Part shown: in pieces, positions 18,944 through 29,324 of the stretch | Numbering within the stretch: the stretch's first letter is position 1 | Layout of the letters: each line of letters opens with the position of its first letter | From: Methylophilus sp. TWE2 | GTDB lineage: Bacteria; Pseudomonadota; Gammaproteobacteria; Burkholderiales; Methylophilaceae | Assembly (NCBI RefSeq): GCF_001183865.1 | Contig: NZ_CP012020.1 | Span: 2,661,839-2,725,838, forward strand | Length of the DNA stretch: 64,000 nt | Direction of reading: 5' to 3' | The notes under the pieces: model-generated | What the model saw: only the letters and a program-made list of their open reading frames with translations | Told to the model about the DNA's origin: nothing | Databases searched by the model: none | Position numbers and translations under genes: made by a program

Positions 18944-21834
18944 CAAGAAACGACCGTTTGCGGATCCATCCCAGACAGTTCAATTTGGGTATCACTAAAC
19001 GAACGATACTGCTTCTGCCAATCAGACAGCTGGTTGACTTTGGACACCTGAACTGCAGTCACCTTGTATTCAGGGCAATTGGTCGCCCAGTCAGAGTTGT
19101 CTGTAGTAATCACATTGGCACCAGATTCAGGATGGTGGAAAGTGGTATACACCACGCCTGGCTGCACGCGATCGGTAATCTTGGCCCGTAATACCGTCTG
19201 CCCGGCACGGCTGGTAATGCCCACCCAATCGCCTTCAGCAATGCCACGGTCTTCGGCGTCATGCGGATGAATTTCAATCACATCCTCATGGTGCCATGCC
19301 ACATTATGCGTACGACGGGTCTGTGCGCCGACATTATATTGAGACAGGATACGACCGGTGGTTAAAATCAGCGGGTATTTTTGGTTGACGCGCTCAGTGG
19401 TCGGCACATATTGGGTAATAAAAAACTTACCTTTACCACGCACAAACTCATCCACATGCATGGTTGGCGTCCCCGTAGGAGCTTCGTCATTACATGGCCA
19501 CTGGATACTGCCCAGTTCATCCAGTTTTTTGAAGCTGACACCAGTAAAGGTCGGCGTCAGGGCCGCAATCTCATCCATGATTTCACTGGCATGAGCGTAA
19601 TGCATGGGGTAACCCAAGGCCTCTGAGAATTTAGCAGTAATCTCCCAGTCTTCCATGCCATTTTTTGGCGTCATCACTTTACGCACAGGTGAAATACGGC
19701 GCTCGGCATTGGTGAATGTGCCGTATTTCTCCAGGAAAGAAGCCCCTGGGAAGAAAACGTGGGCGAACTTGGCCGTTTCGTTCAGGAACAAATCCTGCAC
19801 AATGACGCACTCCATGTTTTCCAGCGCATGTGTCACATGCTGGGTATCAGGATCAGATTGTGCAATATCTTCGCCTACACAGTACACCGCTTTAAAGCTA
19901 CCTTCCGCAGCCAGGTCCAGCATATTGGGAATACGCAAACCAGGGTCTGCACTCAACGTCACGCCCCAGGCCTTTTCAAACTGTGCGCGAGTGGCATCAT
20001 CAGAGACATGCCGGTATCCTGGGAACTCATGCGGCATGGAGCCCATGTCACAAGACCCTTGTACATTGTTTTGACCACGCAATGGATTCACCCCTACGCC
20101 TTCGCGGCCAATATTAGCGGTTGCCATCGCCAAGTTGGCAATCCCCATCACTGTGGTGGAGCCCTGGCTATGTTCGGTGACACCCAGGCCATAATAAATA
20201 GCAGCATTACCGCCTGTTGCATATAAACGTGCCGCTTCGCGTACATCGTTGGCTGGTACGCCTAATTCTTTTTCCAGCGCTTCTGGGGAGTTTTCCGGCT
20301 TGGCAGCAAAGTCGCGCCAGGCTACATAAGAATCCCACTCGCAACGGGCTTTGACAAATTCTTCCTGTACCAGACCTTCAGTCACAATCACATGTGAAAT
20401 CGCGGAAATCATGGCCACGTTGGTGCCAGGACGCAGTTTGAGGTGATAATCAGCACGTATATGCGGGGAGTTATCCACCAGGTCAATTTCACGTGGATCA
20501 ACCACAATCAGCTTGGCCCCTTCACGCAAGCGGCGCTTCATGATGGAAGCAAATACCGGGTGGCCATCAGTGGGGTTGGCGCCCATGACAAAAATCACGT
20601 CAGACTTCATGACAGAATCAAACGTTTGTGTACCGGCTGATTCGCCCAAGGTTTGTTTCAGTCCATAACCAGTTGGACTATGGCAAACACGTGCGCAGGT
20701 ATCCACGTTATTGACGCCGAATACGGCGCGGATCAATTTTTGTGTGACATACACCTCTTCATTGGTGCAACGGCTGGAGGTGATCCCACCGACGGCTTCT
20801 TTGCCATATTGAGCCTGAATACGCTTGATTTCGCTGGCAGCGTAATTAATCGCCTCATCCCAACCGACTTTTTGCCAGGGATCATGAATACTCTTACGTA
20901 TCATAGGCGTGGTAATACGGTCAGCATGGGTCGCATACCCCCAGGCAAAACGGCCTTTGACACAGCTATGCCCATGGTTGGCACCACCCTCTTTGCTCGG
21001 GGTCATGCGTACGACCTGCTCGCCTTTCATCTCGGCATCAAAGCTGCAACCAACGCCACAATAAGCGCATGTTGTGGTAATTTTGTGTTCAGGCGTACCC
21101 GCCTCAATCACGGTTTTTTCCATCAGGGTGGCAGTTGGGCACGCCTGTACGCAGGCGCCACAAGAAACACACTCCGAGTCGAGGAAATCCTTATTGCCGG
21201 CAGAGACTTTGCTATCAAAACCGCGCCCCTGAATCGTGAGTGCAAAAGTCCCCTGCGTTTCTTCACAGGCACGTACACAGCGTGAGCAGACGATACATTT
21301 AGAGGGATCAAACGTGAAATAAGGATTGGACTCATCCTTGGCCTGGCCCAGGTGATTTTCACCTTCATAGCCATAACGCACTTCGCGCAAACCGACAGCG
21401 CCAGCCATGTCCTGCAATTCGCAGTCGCCATTGGCAGCACAGGTCAGACAGTCCAGCGGATGGTCAGAGATATACAATTCCATGACGCCGCGACGAACAT
21501 CTGCCAGTTTGGGCGTCTGGGTTTTGACTTTAAGCCCGGGGGCAACAGGCGTGGTACAAGAAGCCGGGTAGCCGCGCCGACCTTCAATCTCCACCAGACA
21601 TAAACGGCAGGAACCGAAAGGCTCTAAAGAATCAGTAGCACACAGCTTGGGAACGGTGACACCTCCCAGTTGCGCCGCATGCATGATGGAAGTTCCGTCT
21701 GGCACTGTCACATCTACGCCGTCAATGTTCAGGGTCACCATGGTGGCACTGTCAGACTTCGGCGTGCCGTAATCCTTGTCAGGATCATACTTCGGCATCT
21801 GTGGCTGGGAAGAGGAGTATTTGATGTCGTCCAT
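18943..21834 (-). CDS. fdsA: NAD-dependent formate dehydrogenase, catalytic alpha subunit
   Basis: Molybdenum (or tungsten) bis-pyranopterin enzyme of 963 residues that oxidises formate to CO2 in the cytoplasm. In order: an N-terminal [2Fe-2S] domain (CRLCLVEIEG), a His-Cys cluster region, two ferredoxin-type [4Fe-4S] motifs (CIVCSRCVRAC and CVSCGACVQACP), the cofactor-proximal cluster CAYCGVGC, and the catalytic domain. The metal ligand is Cys in CARVCHSPTGYGL, so this is not a selenoprotein. The domain layout is that of FdsA/FdhF-like NAD-linked enzymes. It supplies NADH in methylotrophs growing on methanol. Confidence 0.97.
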   Translation of the reverse strand: MDDIKYSSSQPQMPKYDPDKDYGTPKSDSATMVTLNIDGVDVTVPDGTSIMHAAQLGGVTVPKLCATDSLEPFGSCRLCLVEIEGRRGYPASCTTPVAPGLKVKTQTPKLADVRRGVMELYISDHPLDCLTCAANGDCELQDMAGAVGLREVRYGYEGENHLGQAKDESNPYFTFDPSKCIVCSRCVRACEETQGTFALTIQGRGFDSKVSAGNKDFLDSECVSCGACVQACPTATLMEKTVIEAGTPEHKITTTCAYCGVGCSFDAEMKGEQVVRMTPSKEGGANHGHSCVKGRFAWGYATHADRITTPMIRKSIHDPWQKVGWDEAINYAASEIKRIQAQYGKEAVGGITSSRCTNEEVYVTQKLIRAVFGVNNVDTCARVCHSPTGYGLKQTLGESAGTQTFDSVMKSDVIFVMGANPTDGHPVFASIMKRRLREGAKLIVVDPREIDLVDNSPHIRADYHLKLRPGTNVAMISAISHVIVTEGLVQEEFVKARCEWDSYVAWRDFAAKPENSPEALEKELGVPANDVREAARLYATGGNAAIYYGLGVTEHSQGSTTVMGIANLAMATANIGREGVGVNPLRGQNNVQGSCDMGSMPHEFPGYRHVSDDATRAQFEKAWGVTLSADPGLRIPNMLDLAAEGSFKAVYCVGEDIAQSDPDTQHVTHALENMECVIVQDLFLNETAKFAHVFFPGASFLEKYGTFTNAERRISPVRKVMTPKNGMEDWEITAKFSEALGYPMHYAHASEIMDEIAALTPTFTGVSFKKLDELGSIQWPCNDEAPTGTPTMHVDEFVRGKGKFFITQYVPTTERVNQKYPLILTTGRILSQYNVGAQTRRTHNVAWHHEDVIEIHPHDAEDRGIAEGDWVGITSRAGQTVLRAKITDRVQPGVVYTTFHHPESGANVITTDNSDWATNCPEYKVTAVQVSKVNQLSDWQKQYRSFSDTQIELSGMDPQTVVS

Positions 21835-21854
21835 AATGTCTTCCTTTGCTACCC

Positions 21855-23420
21855 TCAGGCAGCAGCTTCTTTATTGCTTAGACCAAAATCTTCAGGGAAA
21901 TGATTCAAGGCGCTTAACACCGGATATGGCGTCATGCCGCCCAGTGCACACAACGAACCATTGAGCATCGTATCGGACAAATCGCGCAGCAATTGCACAT
22001 TTTGCGGATGGTTTTTGCCAAGCACTATCTTGTCCATGACTTCAACGCCGCGCGTCGAACCTATGCGGCACGGTGTACATTTGCCACAGCTTTCTTCAGC
22101 ACAGAACTCAAACGCATAGCGCGCCATTTTGGCCATATCCACGCTATCATCAAAGGCGACGATACCGCCATGGCCCAGCACCGCCCATATCTTGGCAAAC
22201 TCTTCGTAGTCCAGCGGTGTATCAAACTGGCTCTCTGGCAAGTAAGCGCCTAAGGGCCCACCCACTTGCACCGCGCGAATAGGCTTACCAGAAGCTGAAC
22301 CACCACCAAAGTCGTACAGCAACTCGCGCAAGGTGGCACCAAAAGCCAGCTCAACCAAACCAGTTTGCTTGAGATTGCCTGCCAACTGAATAGGCAAAGT
22401 ACCGCGTGAACGGCCCATGCCGTAATCGGCATAATATTGCGCGCCCTTATCTAAAATAATCGGCACCGTAGCCAGTGAAATCACATTGTTGACGATGGTC
22501 GGCTTGCCAAACAAGCCTTCTATCGCAGGGAGCGGTGGTTTGAACCGCACCAGTCCACGCTTGCCTTCCAGGCTTTCAAGCAAGGAGGTTTCTTCGCCGC
22601 AGACATAAGCGCCAGCGGCACGACGCACTTCAAGATGAAATGTATGGCCAGAACCGAGAATATTTTCACCTAAATACCCTTCCAAATTGGCTTTGCGGAT
22701 GGCTTCATTGAGCGTTTTCAGCGCATGCGGGTATTCACTGCGCAAATAGATATAGCCTTGTGTGGCACCCACTGCAATACCGGCGATAGTCATGCCTTCA
22801 ATCAAGACAAAAGGATCGTCTTCCATGATCATGCGGTCGGAATACGTACCTGAATCACCTTCGTCAGCGTTACAGACCACGTATTTTTGCTCTGCTGGCG
22901 TATTGAGCACAGTATTCCATTTGATCCCTGTCGGGAAAGCTGCGCCGCCACGGCCGCGCAAGCCAGAGTCTGTCACGGCTTTTACGATATCCGCACCGGA
23001 CATCGCCAAGGCATTTTTCAAGCCCTTATAGCCATCATGCGAAACATAATCCTCCAGGGATAACGGATCAATAATACCCACACGCGCAAAGGTCAAACGT
23101 TGCTGTTTTTTCAGCCAGGCCAATTCATCCGTGAGGCCTAAATACAAAGCATGTGCTTTAGCTTTGTCGGCGAGGGCGTTGGTAAACTCTGCATCGAACA
23201 AGCTGGCCACATTTTTCGGTTGCACCGGCCCAAAAGCCACTCGGCCTTGCGCAGTATCCACCTCAACGAGTGGCTCTAGCCAAAACAGACCTCTCGAGCC
23301 GTTGCGAACCAGTTCAACCTGTATTCCACGCGTTTGCGCTTCTTGAACGATTCTGTTGGCGGTGCGCTCAGCGCCTAAAGAAAGCGCCGTCGAATCAATA
23401 GGCACATAAACCTTAACCAT
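21855..23420 (-). CDS. fdsB: NAD-dependent formate dehydrogenase, beta subunit (NADH/FMN)
   Basis: About 521 residues, NuoF-like. An N-terminal thioredoxin-like domain is followed by the NADH- and FMN-binding domain ([30 protein letters not shown]) and a C-terminal [4Fe-4S] domain ([15 protein letters not shown]). It passes electrons from the Fe-S chain of FdsA to NAD+. ATG 23420 is preceded by AGAGGTG and overlaps the fdsG end by eight bases. The longer upstream frame start at 23435 has no better ribosome-binding site. Confidence 0.96.
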   Translation of the reverse strand: MVKVYVPIDSTALSLGAERTANRIVQEAQTRGIQVELVRNGSRGLFWLEPLVEVDTAQGRVAFGPVQPKNVASLFDAEFTNALADKAKAHALYLGLTDELAWLKKQQRLTFARVGIIDPLSLEDYVSHDGYKGLKNALAMSGADIVKAVTDSGLRGRGGAAFPTGIKWNTVLNTPAEQKYVVCNADEGDSGTYSDRMIMEDDPFVLIEGMTIAGIAVGATQGYIYLRSEYPHALKTLNEAIRKANLEGYLGENILGSGHTFHLEVRRAAGAYVCGEETSLLESLEGKRGLVRFKPPLPAIEGLFGKPTIVNNVISLATVPIILDKGAQYYADYGMGRSRGTLPIQLAGNLKQTGLVELAFGATLRELLYDFGGGSASGKPIRAVQVGGPLGAYLPESQFDTPLDYEEFAKIWAVLGHGGIVAFDDSVDMAKMARYAFEFCAEESCGKCTPCRIGSTRGVEVMDKIVLGKNHPQNVQLLRDLSDTMLNGSLCALGGMTPYPVLSALNHFPEDFGLSNKEAAA

Positions 23421-23913
23421 GACACACCTCTGCAATCAACTCTGTCACTTTTTCTGTGTTCATGCGCCCATAGACCTCATCGTCGAGCATCACGGCTGGT
23501 GAACAGCCACAGTTCCCCAGGCAATAGACAGGTAATAGAGTCACACTACCGTCAGCAGTGGTCTGATGGTAATCCACACCGAGTTTTGCCTTGAGTTCAG
23601 CCTCCATTTTTTCGGAACCCATGGACTGGCAGGACTCCGCACGGCAAACCTGCAACACATGTTTACCGATGGGATGGGTGCGGAAATGATGGTAAAAAGT
23701 GACGACACCATGCACTTCAGCCACAGACAGGGCCAGCGCTTTGGCAATCTCGGGATACACGACTTCAGGGACATAGCCGATATCGTCCTGAATCGCATGT
23801 AACAAGGGCATTAAGCCGCCTGGCACATGCTGGTGTGCTTGAATATGCGCTTGAATTTGCGCGTGTTGCTCATTGCTTAATGTGTTATCCAAACCGACCT
23901 CACATCCAACCAT
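23413..23913 (-). CDS. fdsG: NAD-dependent formate dehydrogenase, gamma subunit ([2Fe-2S])
   Basis: NuoE-like electron-transfer subunit of 166 residues with a thioredoxin-like [2Fe-2S] fold. The four ligands appear as CRAESC and CLGNCGC, preceded by the helical domain [15 protein letters not shown] and [13 protein letters not shown]. First gene of the formate dehydrogenase operon, divergent from moaA with about 115 bp between starts. Start choice is uncertain by a few codons. Confidence 0.95.
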   Translation of the reverse strand: MVGCEVGLDNTLSNEQHAQIQAHIQAHQHVPGGLMPLLHAIQDDIGYVPEVVYPEIAKALALSVAEVHGVVTFYHHFRTHPIGKHVLQVCRAESCQSMGSEKMEAELKAKLGVDYHQTTADGSVTLLPVYCLGNCGCSPAVMLDDEVYGRMNTEKVTELIAEVCHG

Positions 23914-24029
23914 TTACAATTCAGTTACATTCTACCATCCTCGAATCATATCCTCTATTTATGCCTTGTGAAAGCACAAAAAGGGCATAAAATACGAATT
24001 ACTTTAGGCGTTCACCAGTCAAACCGACA

Positions 24030-25031
24030 ATGACCAACATTCCTTCACAATTGATAGACCAGTTTGGCCGACGTGTGGATTATATCCGCCTGTCGATCAC
24101 TGACCGTTGTGATTTTCGTTGCCAATACTGCATGGCCGAAGACATGACTTTTTTGCCGCGCGAGCAAGTCCTGTCACTCGAAGAATGTGCACGTCTTGTT
24201 AAACTCTTTGTCCGTATGGGCGTACGCAAAGTTCGCGTGACAGGAGGGGAACCCCTGGTACGCAAAAACGCCATGTGGCTGTTTGAAGAAATCGGCCATT
24301 TACCAGGACTGGATGAGTGTGTACTTACCACCAATGGTGGCCAATTGGATAGATACGCCATTGACTTAAAAAACGCTGGCGTCAAACGCATTAATATTTC
24401 CATCGACAGCCTGCAAGAAGACCGTTTTAAAACCATCACGCGTGTGGGTGCGCTTTCAAAAGTGCTGACCGGACTGGATGCCGCGATTGCGGCTGGTTTC
24501 GACAATATCAAGATCAATACGGTGCTGATGCGCGGCATCAATGAAGACGAAGCAGAAGCGCTGGTAAGCTTCGCTATTCATAAACAGGTGGATATCAGCT
24601 TTATTGAAGAAATGCCTTTGGGCGAAGTGAATCATGACCGTGAACAAAGCTGCGTCAGTAATTCAGACACCCTGGCCCTGTTAAAAAGTAAGTTCTCACT
24701 CACACCTAGCACGCACCGTACAGGTGGTCCGGCCCGTTATTGGCAAGTCAATGGTCATGCCACCAAAATCGGGTTTATTTCTCCGCATAGCCATAACTTC
24801 TGCGAAAGTTGCAACCGTGTTCGCATCACTTGCCAGGGAGAGCTATTCCTGTGCTTGGGGCAAGATCATCAGGTGAATCTGATGCCCTTACTGCGCGACC
24901 ATCCTGATGACGACCAGCCATTAGTTGACGCCATACTGCATGGCATGCGTATCAAACCACAAGGCCATGACTTTGATTTGCGCCGAGCAGCGCCTGCGGT
25001 AGTACGTTTTATGTCTCATACAGGTGGTTAA
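24030..25031 (+). CDS. moaA: GTP 3',8-cyclase MoaA (molybdenum cofactor)
   Basis: Radical SAM enzyme of 333 residues catalysing the first step of molybdopterin synthesis from GTP. The N-terminal cluster motif is CDFRCQYC, followed by VTGGEPLVRK. The C-terminal cluster Cys residues appear as CESCNRVRITCQGELFLCLG, which bind the second [4Fe-4S] and GTP. The usual C-terminal double Gly is present (HTGG). It begins the moaA-mobA-moeA operon facing the molybdenum-dependent formate dehydrogenase. Confidence 0.97.
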   Translation: MTNIPSQLIDQFGRRVDYIRLSITDRCDFRCQYCMAEDMTFLPREQVLSLEECARLVKLFVRMGVRKVRVTGGEPLVRKNAMWLFEEIGHLPGLDECVLTTNGGQLDRYAIDLKNAGVKRINISIDSLQEDRFKTITRVGALSKVLTGLDAAIAAGFDNIKINTVLMRGINEDEAEALVSFAIHKQVDISFIEEMPLGEVNHDREQSCVSNSDTLALLKSKFSLTPSTHRTGGPARYWQVNGHATKIGFISPHSHNFCESCNRVRITCQGELFLCLGQDHQVNLMPLLRDHPDDDQPLVDAILHGMRIKPQGHDFDLRRAAPAVVRFMSHTGG

Positions 25032-25603
25032 TGCAGATTACCGCAGTGATTCTGGCCGGTGGCCGCGGTATGCGTATGGGTGGCGTGGATAAGGGGCTGG
25101 TAGATTATCAAGGCCAGGCCATGATTGAACATGTACTATCCCGCATGACGCCGCAAGTCGATCAAGTCATGATTAACGCCAATCGGAACCTGGACCGCTA
25201 TCAACAATACGGTGTTCCGGTGATCACCGATGAGACCGACCAGTTTGATGGCCCGCTGGCTGGCATGCAGGCTGGCATGCGTCATGCCAAGCATGACTGG
25301 GTACTCAGTGTGCCTTGCGATTCGCCTTTATTGCCCTTGGACCTAGCAAATCGGCTGAGCCAGGCCATACAAACCATGCAAGCCCTCTCCCATCCGCCCT
25401 CCATCCTAGCCATCGCCCGAAGTGCCAGCGGCACGCATCCCGTGTTTTGCCTCATGCCACGTCAACTGGGCAATGATCTGGATGCCTTTCTGCAAAGCGG
25501 CCAGCGCCGTGTCAGTGCCTGGCAAGACAGGCATCCGCATGTATTTGTGGACTTCAAGGACGAGCAAGCGTTTACTAACATCAACCAGCTTCAGCAGACA
25601 TGA
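25031..25603 (+). CDS. mobA: Molybdenum cofactor guanylyltransferase MobA
   Basis: Nucleotidyltransferase of 190 residues that attaches GMP to molybdopterin to make the guanine dinucleotide cofactor used by FdsA. It has the N-terminal signature AVILAGGRGMRMGGVDKGL, the DQFDGPLAGMQAG segment and VPCDSPLLP. Its ATG shares a base with the moaA stop (TAATG), and its own stop overlaps moeA by four bases. Confidence 0.96.
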   Translation: MQITAVILAGGRGMRMGGVDKGLVDYQGQAMIEHVLSRMTPQVDQVMINANRNLDRYQQYGVPVITDETDQFDGPLAGMQAGMRHAKHDWVLSVPCDSPLLPLDLANRLSQAIQTMQALSHPPSILAIARSASGTHPVFCLMPRQLGNDLDAFLQSGQRRVSAWQDRHPHVFVDFKDEQAFTNINQLQQT

Positions 25604-26871
25604 ATATGAATAACCAAGATCTTTTACAGCAGCTGGCTAGCAACCCTTCTTGCGCAGACGACTATGACCCGAATGCCATGTCAGTGACGCAAGCACGCCA
25701 GTATATCCAGCAATTTCTGTCTCCCGTGCAGGAAATCGAGACCGTTCCGATCAAGCAGTCTTTGGGCCGTACGCTCGCCGCACCCATTATTTCTGCCATC
25801 AATGTCCCAGGGCACAACAATTCCGCCATGGATGGTTTTGCCTTCAGACATGCTGAGGCGGCACAGCCGTTGAAAATAGCTGGCACAGCCTTGGCTGGCA
25901 AGCCATTTACCGGATCGCTGCCTCCAGGTGGTTGCATCAAAATCATGACAGGTGCCGTGATTCCAGCTGACGTAGATACCGTGGTCATGCAGGAACATAC
26001 TTCTACACAAGGTGACATGGTGACGTTGAGCAAGGTCCCGCCATTGGGTGCCAATATTCGCCTGGCCGGGGAAGATATCTCCATCGGTCAAACCGTGCTA
26101 GCTTGTGGTCATCAGATGCATCCGGCCGACATGGGCCTGCTGGCCTCGCTAGGGATCGCTGAGATTCAAGTGTATCGCCAATTAAAAGTCGCTTTTTTCA
26201 GCACAGGCGATGAACTGATCAGCGTCGGCAAGCCATTGCAAACAGGCCAGATTTACGACAGCAACCGCTACAGCTTATGGGGCATGTTGCAGGCACTGGG
26301 GGTGGATGTGCATGATTTGGGAAATGTAGGCGACAACCCAGATGCATTAGAAAAAACACTGCTACAAGCAACGGCGGAACATGATGTGGTGATCACCAGT
26401 GGCGGCGTCTCTGTCGGTGAGGCAGACTTCATGAAGCAACTGTTGGCCAAACACGGACAAGTCCTGTTCTGGAAAATCAATATGAAACCGGGCCGCCCAC
26501 TCGCTTATGGCAAAATTGGCCAGTCTCATTATTTTGGTTTGCCAGGCAACCCGGTCTCTACCATGGTGACCTTCTACCAGTTTGTACAGGAAGCGCTGAA
26601 ATGTTTGATGGGATCCAGCAGTCCCCTCGTTCCTTCATTCAGGGTGGAATGTGTGACTGCCATCAAAAAAGCACCTGGGCGCACTGAGTTTCAACGCGGC
26701 ATCCTATTCAAGGAAGGATCTGACTGGAAGGTAAAAACCACAGGCGGACAAGGCTCAGGCATATTAAGTAGCATGAGCCAAGCCAATTGCTTTATTGTGC
26801 TGGATGAACAATCAGGTACGCTAGAAGCTGGCACGCTGGTGGAGGTTCAGCCCTTTTACGGTATTTGCTAA
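25600..26871 (+). CDS. moeA: Molybdopterin molybdenumtransferase MoeA
   Basis: Inserts molybdate into adenylated molybdopterin. The 423 residues show the family motifs NSAMDGFAF, MTGAVIPADVDTVVMQEH, FFSTGDELI, GQIYDSNRYSL and SGGVSVGEADF, then KPGRPLAYG and GLPGNPVS. The ATGA overlap with mobA suggests coupled translation. The first roughly 40 residues extend beyond the core fold, which is common in betaproteobacteria. Confidence 0.96.
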   Translation: MNMNNQDLLQQLASNPSCADDYDPNAMSVTQARQYIQQFLSPVQEIETVPIKQSLGRTLAAPIISAINVPGHNNSAMDGFAFRHAEAAQPLKIAGTALAGKPFTGSLPPGGCIKIMTGAVIPADVDTVVMQEHTSTQGDMVTLSKVPPLGANIRLAGEDISIGQTVLACGHQMHPADMGLLASLGIAEIQVYRQLKVAFFSTGDELISVGKPLQTGQIYDSNRYSLWGMLQALGVDVHDLGNVGDNPDALEKTLLQATAEHDVVITSGGVSVGEADFMKQLLAKHGQVLFWKINMKPGRPLAYGKIGQSHYFGLPGNPVSTMVTFYQFVQEALKCLMGSSSPLVPSFRVECVTAIKKAPGRTEFQRGILFKEGSDWKVKTTGGQGSGILSSMSQANCFIVLDEQSGTLEAGTLVEVQPFYGIC

Positions 26872-26954
26872 ACCCTATCTCAATCTGAAATCCTTACTCA
26901 GTCTGGCAACAACCATCAAAAATAGCTTATAGTTATGGGTCGTAGTGGGGGTTA

Positions 26955-27755
26955 ATGATTAAGGATAGTGGCGTGCAAGCCGTTTTAAAAGAGTCAAAAC
27001 AGTTCAATCATTTATTAGAGTGGTGCCTGGTTGCTTCGCTACTGATACATGCATTGTTTATGTTTACGCTGCCCAAGCCGGACTACGACCTGCCGCCACC
27101 CCAAAAGCAGGAAATTCGTATTGAGCTGGTGAAAGAACAGCCGCCAGTGCCTGTGCAGCCCGCGGCCGAGCCTGAGCCTACACCACCCAAGCCACTCCCG
27201 GAGCCTCCTAAACCAAAGCCGACACCGGTGAAACAAGAGCCCAAACTCACTAAACAAGAGCCGGTACCGCAAAAACCCACACCAGTCCCCGAACCTGTCG
27301 TGGAAGCTCCTCGCCCGGCTGTTGAGTCCCACACACCACCAGTGATTGCTGCCAAACCGACTGTCAGCGAAGCAAGACCGGAAGTGGTCGTTCCGCCCCC
27401 GGCTCCGCCAGCACCCCCACCTGAACCCATCAAAGTAGGGCCCAGTGAAGGTGATATTGAGGCGGCACGCAATGCCTTCAGAAATGCAGCCCATAGAGAG
27501 CTCAAGAAAAACCAGCGCTACCCCAGAATTGCCCAAGACAGGGGCATTGAAGGAGACGTAAAGTTAAGCATCAATATTGATGAACACGGCAATATCACTG
27601 GCATCGAAATCGTGGAGTCCAGTGGTAACAAAGCCATTGATCATGCAGCAATGACAGCTGCGCAAAAGTCTCAATTAAAACCGCACTTCAACGAAATACT
27701 GCGTGGCAAAATCAATAATATTATTGTCACGGTCAGCTTCAAACTGACCAGTTAA
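26955..27755 (+). CDS. tonB: TonB-family energy transducer
   Basis: A 266-residue TonB: a short cytoplasmic end, one membrane helix (VASLLIHALFMFTL, with the characteristic Ser and His), and a long Pro/Lys/Glu-rich periplasm-spanning stretch (about residues 40-170). The C-terminal TonB domain contains YPRIAQDRGIEGDVKLSI. It couples the proton-motive force to outer-membrane receptors. No exbB, exbD or receptor gene lies next to it, so its partners are elsewhere. GGGGG precedes the ATG. Confidence 0.92.
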   Translation: MIKDSGVQAVLKESKQFNHLLEWCLVASLLIHALFMFTLPKPDYDLPPPQKQEIRIELVKEQPPVPVQPAAEPEPTPPKPLPEPPKPKPTPVKQEPKLTKQEPVPQKPTPVPEPVVEAPRPAVESHTPPVIAAKPTVSEARPEVVVPPPAPPAPPPEPIKVGPSEGDIEAARNAFRNAAHRELKKNQRYPRIAQDRGIEGDVKLSINIDEHGNITGIEIVESSGNKAIDHAAMTAAQKSQLKPHFNEILRGKINNIIVTVSFKLTS

Positions 27756-27762
27756 CTCCTTC

Positions 27763-29238
27763 ATGTTTTTCCAGCGTACATCTTCATCAGCTCACGGTGC
27801 TCACGACAAGCCGCTCCGGTACCTGCTCTTATTTCATGACCTGTATTTCATTGCCCTTATCATTCTGGCCGTCGCAAGTGGCGGCTATGGTATTTACCTA
27901 TGGGACAAAGCATCCGCGCAATCACAGCGCATTAATTTCGTGATTCAGGAAATTTACCTGGTGCGTGGCGACCTTTACCGACAGACCAAGGAATTATTCG
28001 ACGCTTTTTTCTTGCAGGAAGAAAATGCCTTGCATGAATATAACCAATACACTACCTCCATCCTTGCGCATCTGGAACGTCTCCAAAACATTGCAATTGA
28101 TCAGCAGGAACGCGAAGCACTCATGGAAATTGAGCGCAAATACCGCAGCCTGGTGAACGAAGCGCCTGCTCTGTTCTATCGCTATCAAAACAATCCTAAC
28201 CGCAAAGCACAAAAGTCTATTTACCAGGATATTGAAACCGGGATATTCCGGCATTATGAGGAGGTTTCCAAGCGGGCAGAATACCTGCTCATGGTTAAAC
28301 AAGAGGAAATCAAACACCGTTTAGATGATGCCAGAAGCAACTCGATTGCCGTACTATCCATGCCGTTGATACTTGGCTGCATCCTCATTATCTATTCCCG
28401 TCGGATTTTGAAAAACTCTATCGTCAGGCCGATTAATGACATCATGCAAGCCACCAATGCCATCAGTGCTGGCAATCTGAGCCACCAGGTGCCGGAAGCT
28501 GGCGCAGAAGAACTGGCAGTCCTTTCCCGGGAAATCAATAAAATGGCTGAAGACCTGGCCGCCAGCCGCGACGCACTGGTTAAAAGTGAGAAACAGGCCG
28601 CGCTTGGCTTACTGGTCCCCATGCTCGCCCACAACATCCGCAACCCACTGGCTAGCATCCGCGCCACGGCACAAGTGATTGATGACCCGCTGCTGGATAA
28701 AGATACGCAGGAGTCCATCCAAGGGATTATGCACACGGTAGATCGCCTGGAGCGGTGGACTGGCAGCCTGCTGTCTTACCTGCATCCGATCAAACCCATG
28801 CTCAATCAGTTGCTACTGTCTTCCATTGTGCAGGGAGCCGTTTCGACCTTGCAACCCAAACTCGACGAAAAGCAGATCGCAATCATAGAAGACAGTGCAA
28901 ACGTCAAACAACTGATCCTCACCGACGAGCATTTGCTGGAACAAATGCTTTATAACCTGCTTCTCAATGCAGCTGAAGCATCGCCCAAAGGCGCTGAAAT
29001 CAAGATTTTGTGTAGCCTGGCGAATAATCTTTTAACGCTGGTGATGATTGACCAGGGGCCGGGCATGCCGTTTAAACCAGATCCACATGCCCTCACCCCA
29101 GGACCAACAACCAAACGATTCGGTACCGGCCTGGGCATTCCGTTTGCGTTCAAGGTCTGCGAAGAACTGGGGGGTGCCATGTCCTTTGAAAGCGATGCGG
29201 GTAGAGGCACTCGTATTACCATTACATTGCCACAGTAA
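27763..29238 (+). CDS. Sensor histidine kinase, orphan
   Basis: Membrane sensor kinase of 491 residues. Two membrane helices (about 28-47 and 195-212) flank a periplasmic helical sensor rich in Glu and Gln. A HAMP domain (RPINDIMQATNAISAGNLSH), a dimerisation domain with phospho-acceptor His290 in MLAHNIRNPLAS, and an HATPase domain with N, G1 (DQGPGMPF) and G2 (GTGLGIPFAF) boxes follow. It follows tonB by seven bases, so it may be co-transcribed with it. No response regulator is adjacent; the cognate partner is unknown. Confidence 0.9.
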   Translation: MFFQRTSSSAHGAHDKPLRYLLLFHDLYFIALIILAVASGGYGIYLWDKASAQSQRINFVIQEIYLVRGDLYRQTKELFDAFFLQEENALHEYNQYTTSILAHLERLQNIAIDQQEREALMEIERKYRSLVNEAPALFYRYQNNPNRKAQKSIYQDIETGIFRHYEEVSKRAEYLLMVKQEEIKHRLDDARSNSIAVLSMPLILGCILIIYSRRILKNSIVRPINDIMQATNAISAGNLSHQVPEAGAEELAVLSREINKMAEDLAASRDALVKSEKQAALGLLVPMLAHNIRNPLASIRATAQVIDDPLLDKDTQESIQGIMHTVDRLERWTGSLLSYLHPIKPMLNQLLLSSIVQGAVSTLQPKLDEKQIAIIEDSANVKQLILTDEHLLEQMLYNLLLNAAEASPKGAEIKILCSLANNLLTLVMIDQGPGMPFKPDPHALTPGPTTKRFGTGLGIPFAFKVCEELGGAMSFESDAGRGTRITITLPQ

Positions 29239-29324
29239 TATGCCTACCAGCCACTGTAATTAAATTTGCGTTTTGTGCTTGCTTAATTTTGTATTTTTAT
29301 CAACAATGTGATTAAGTGATTGTC

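Noticed and set aside
20653..21285. Open frame of 210 codons on the plus strand inside fdsA
   Set aside because: It lies entirely antisense to conserved Fe-S motifs of fdsA and has no family resemblance.
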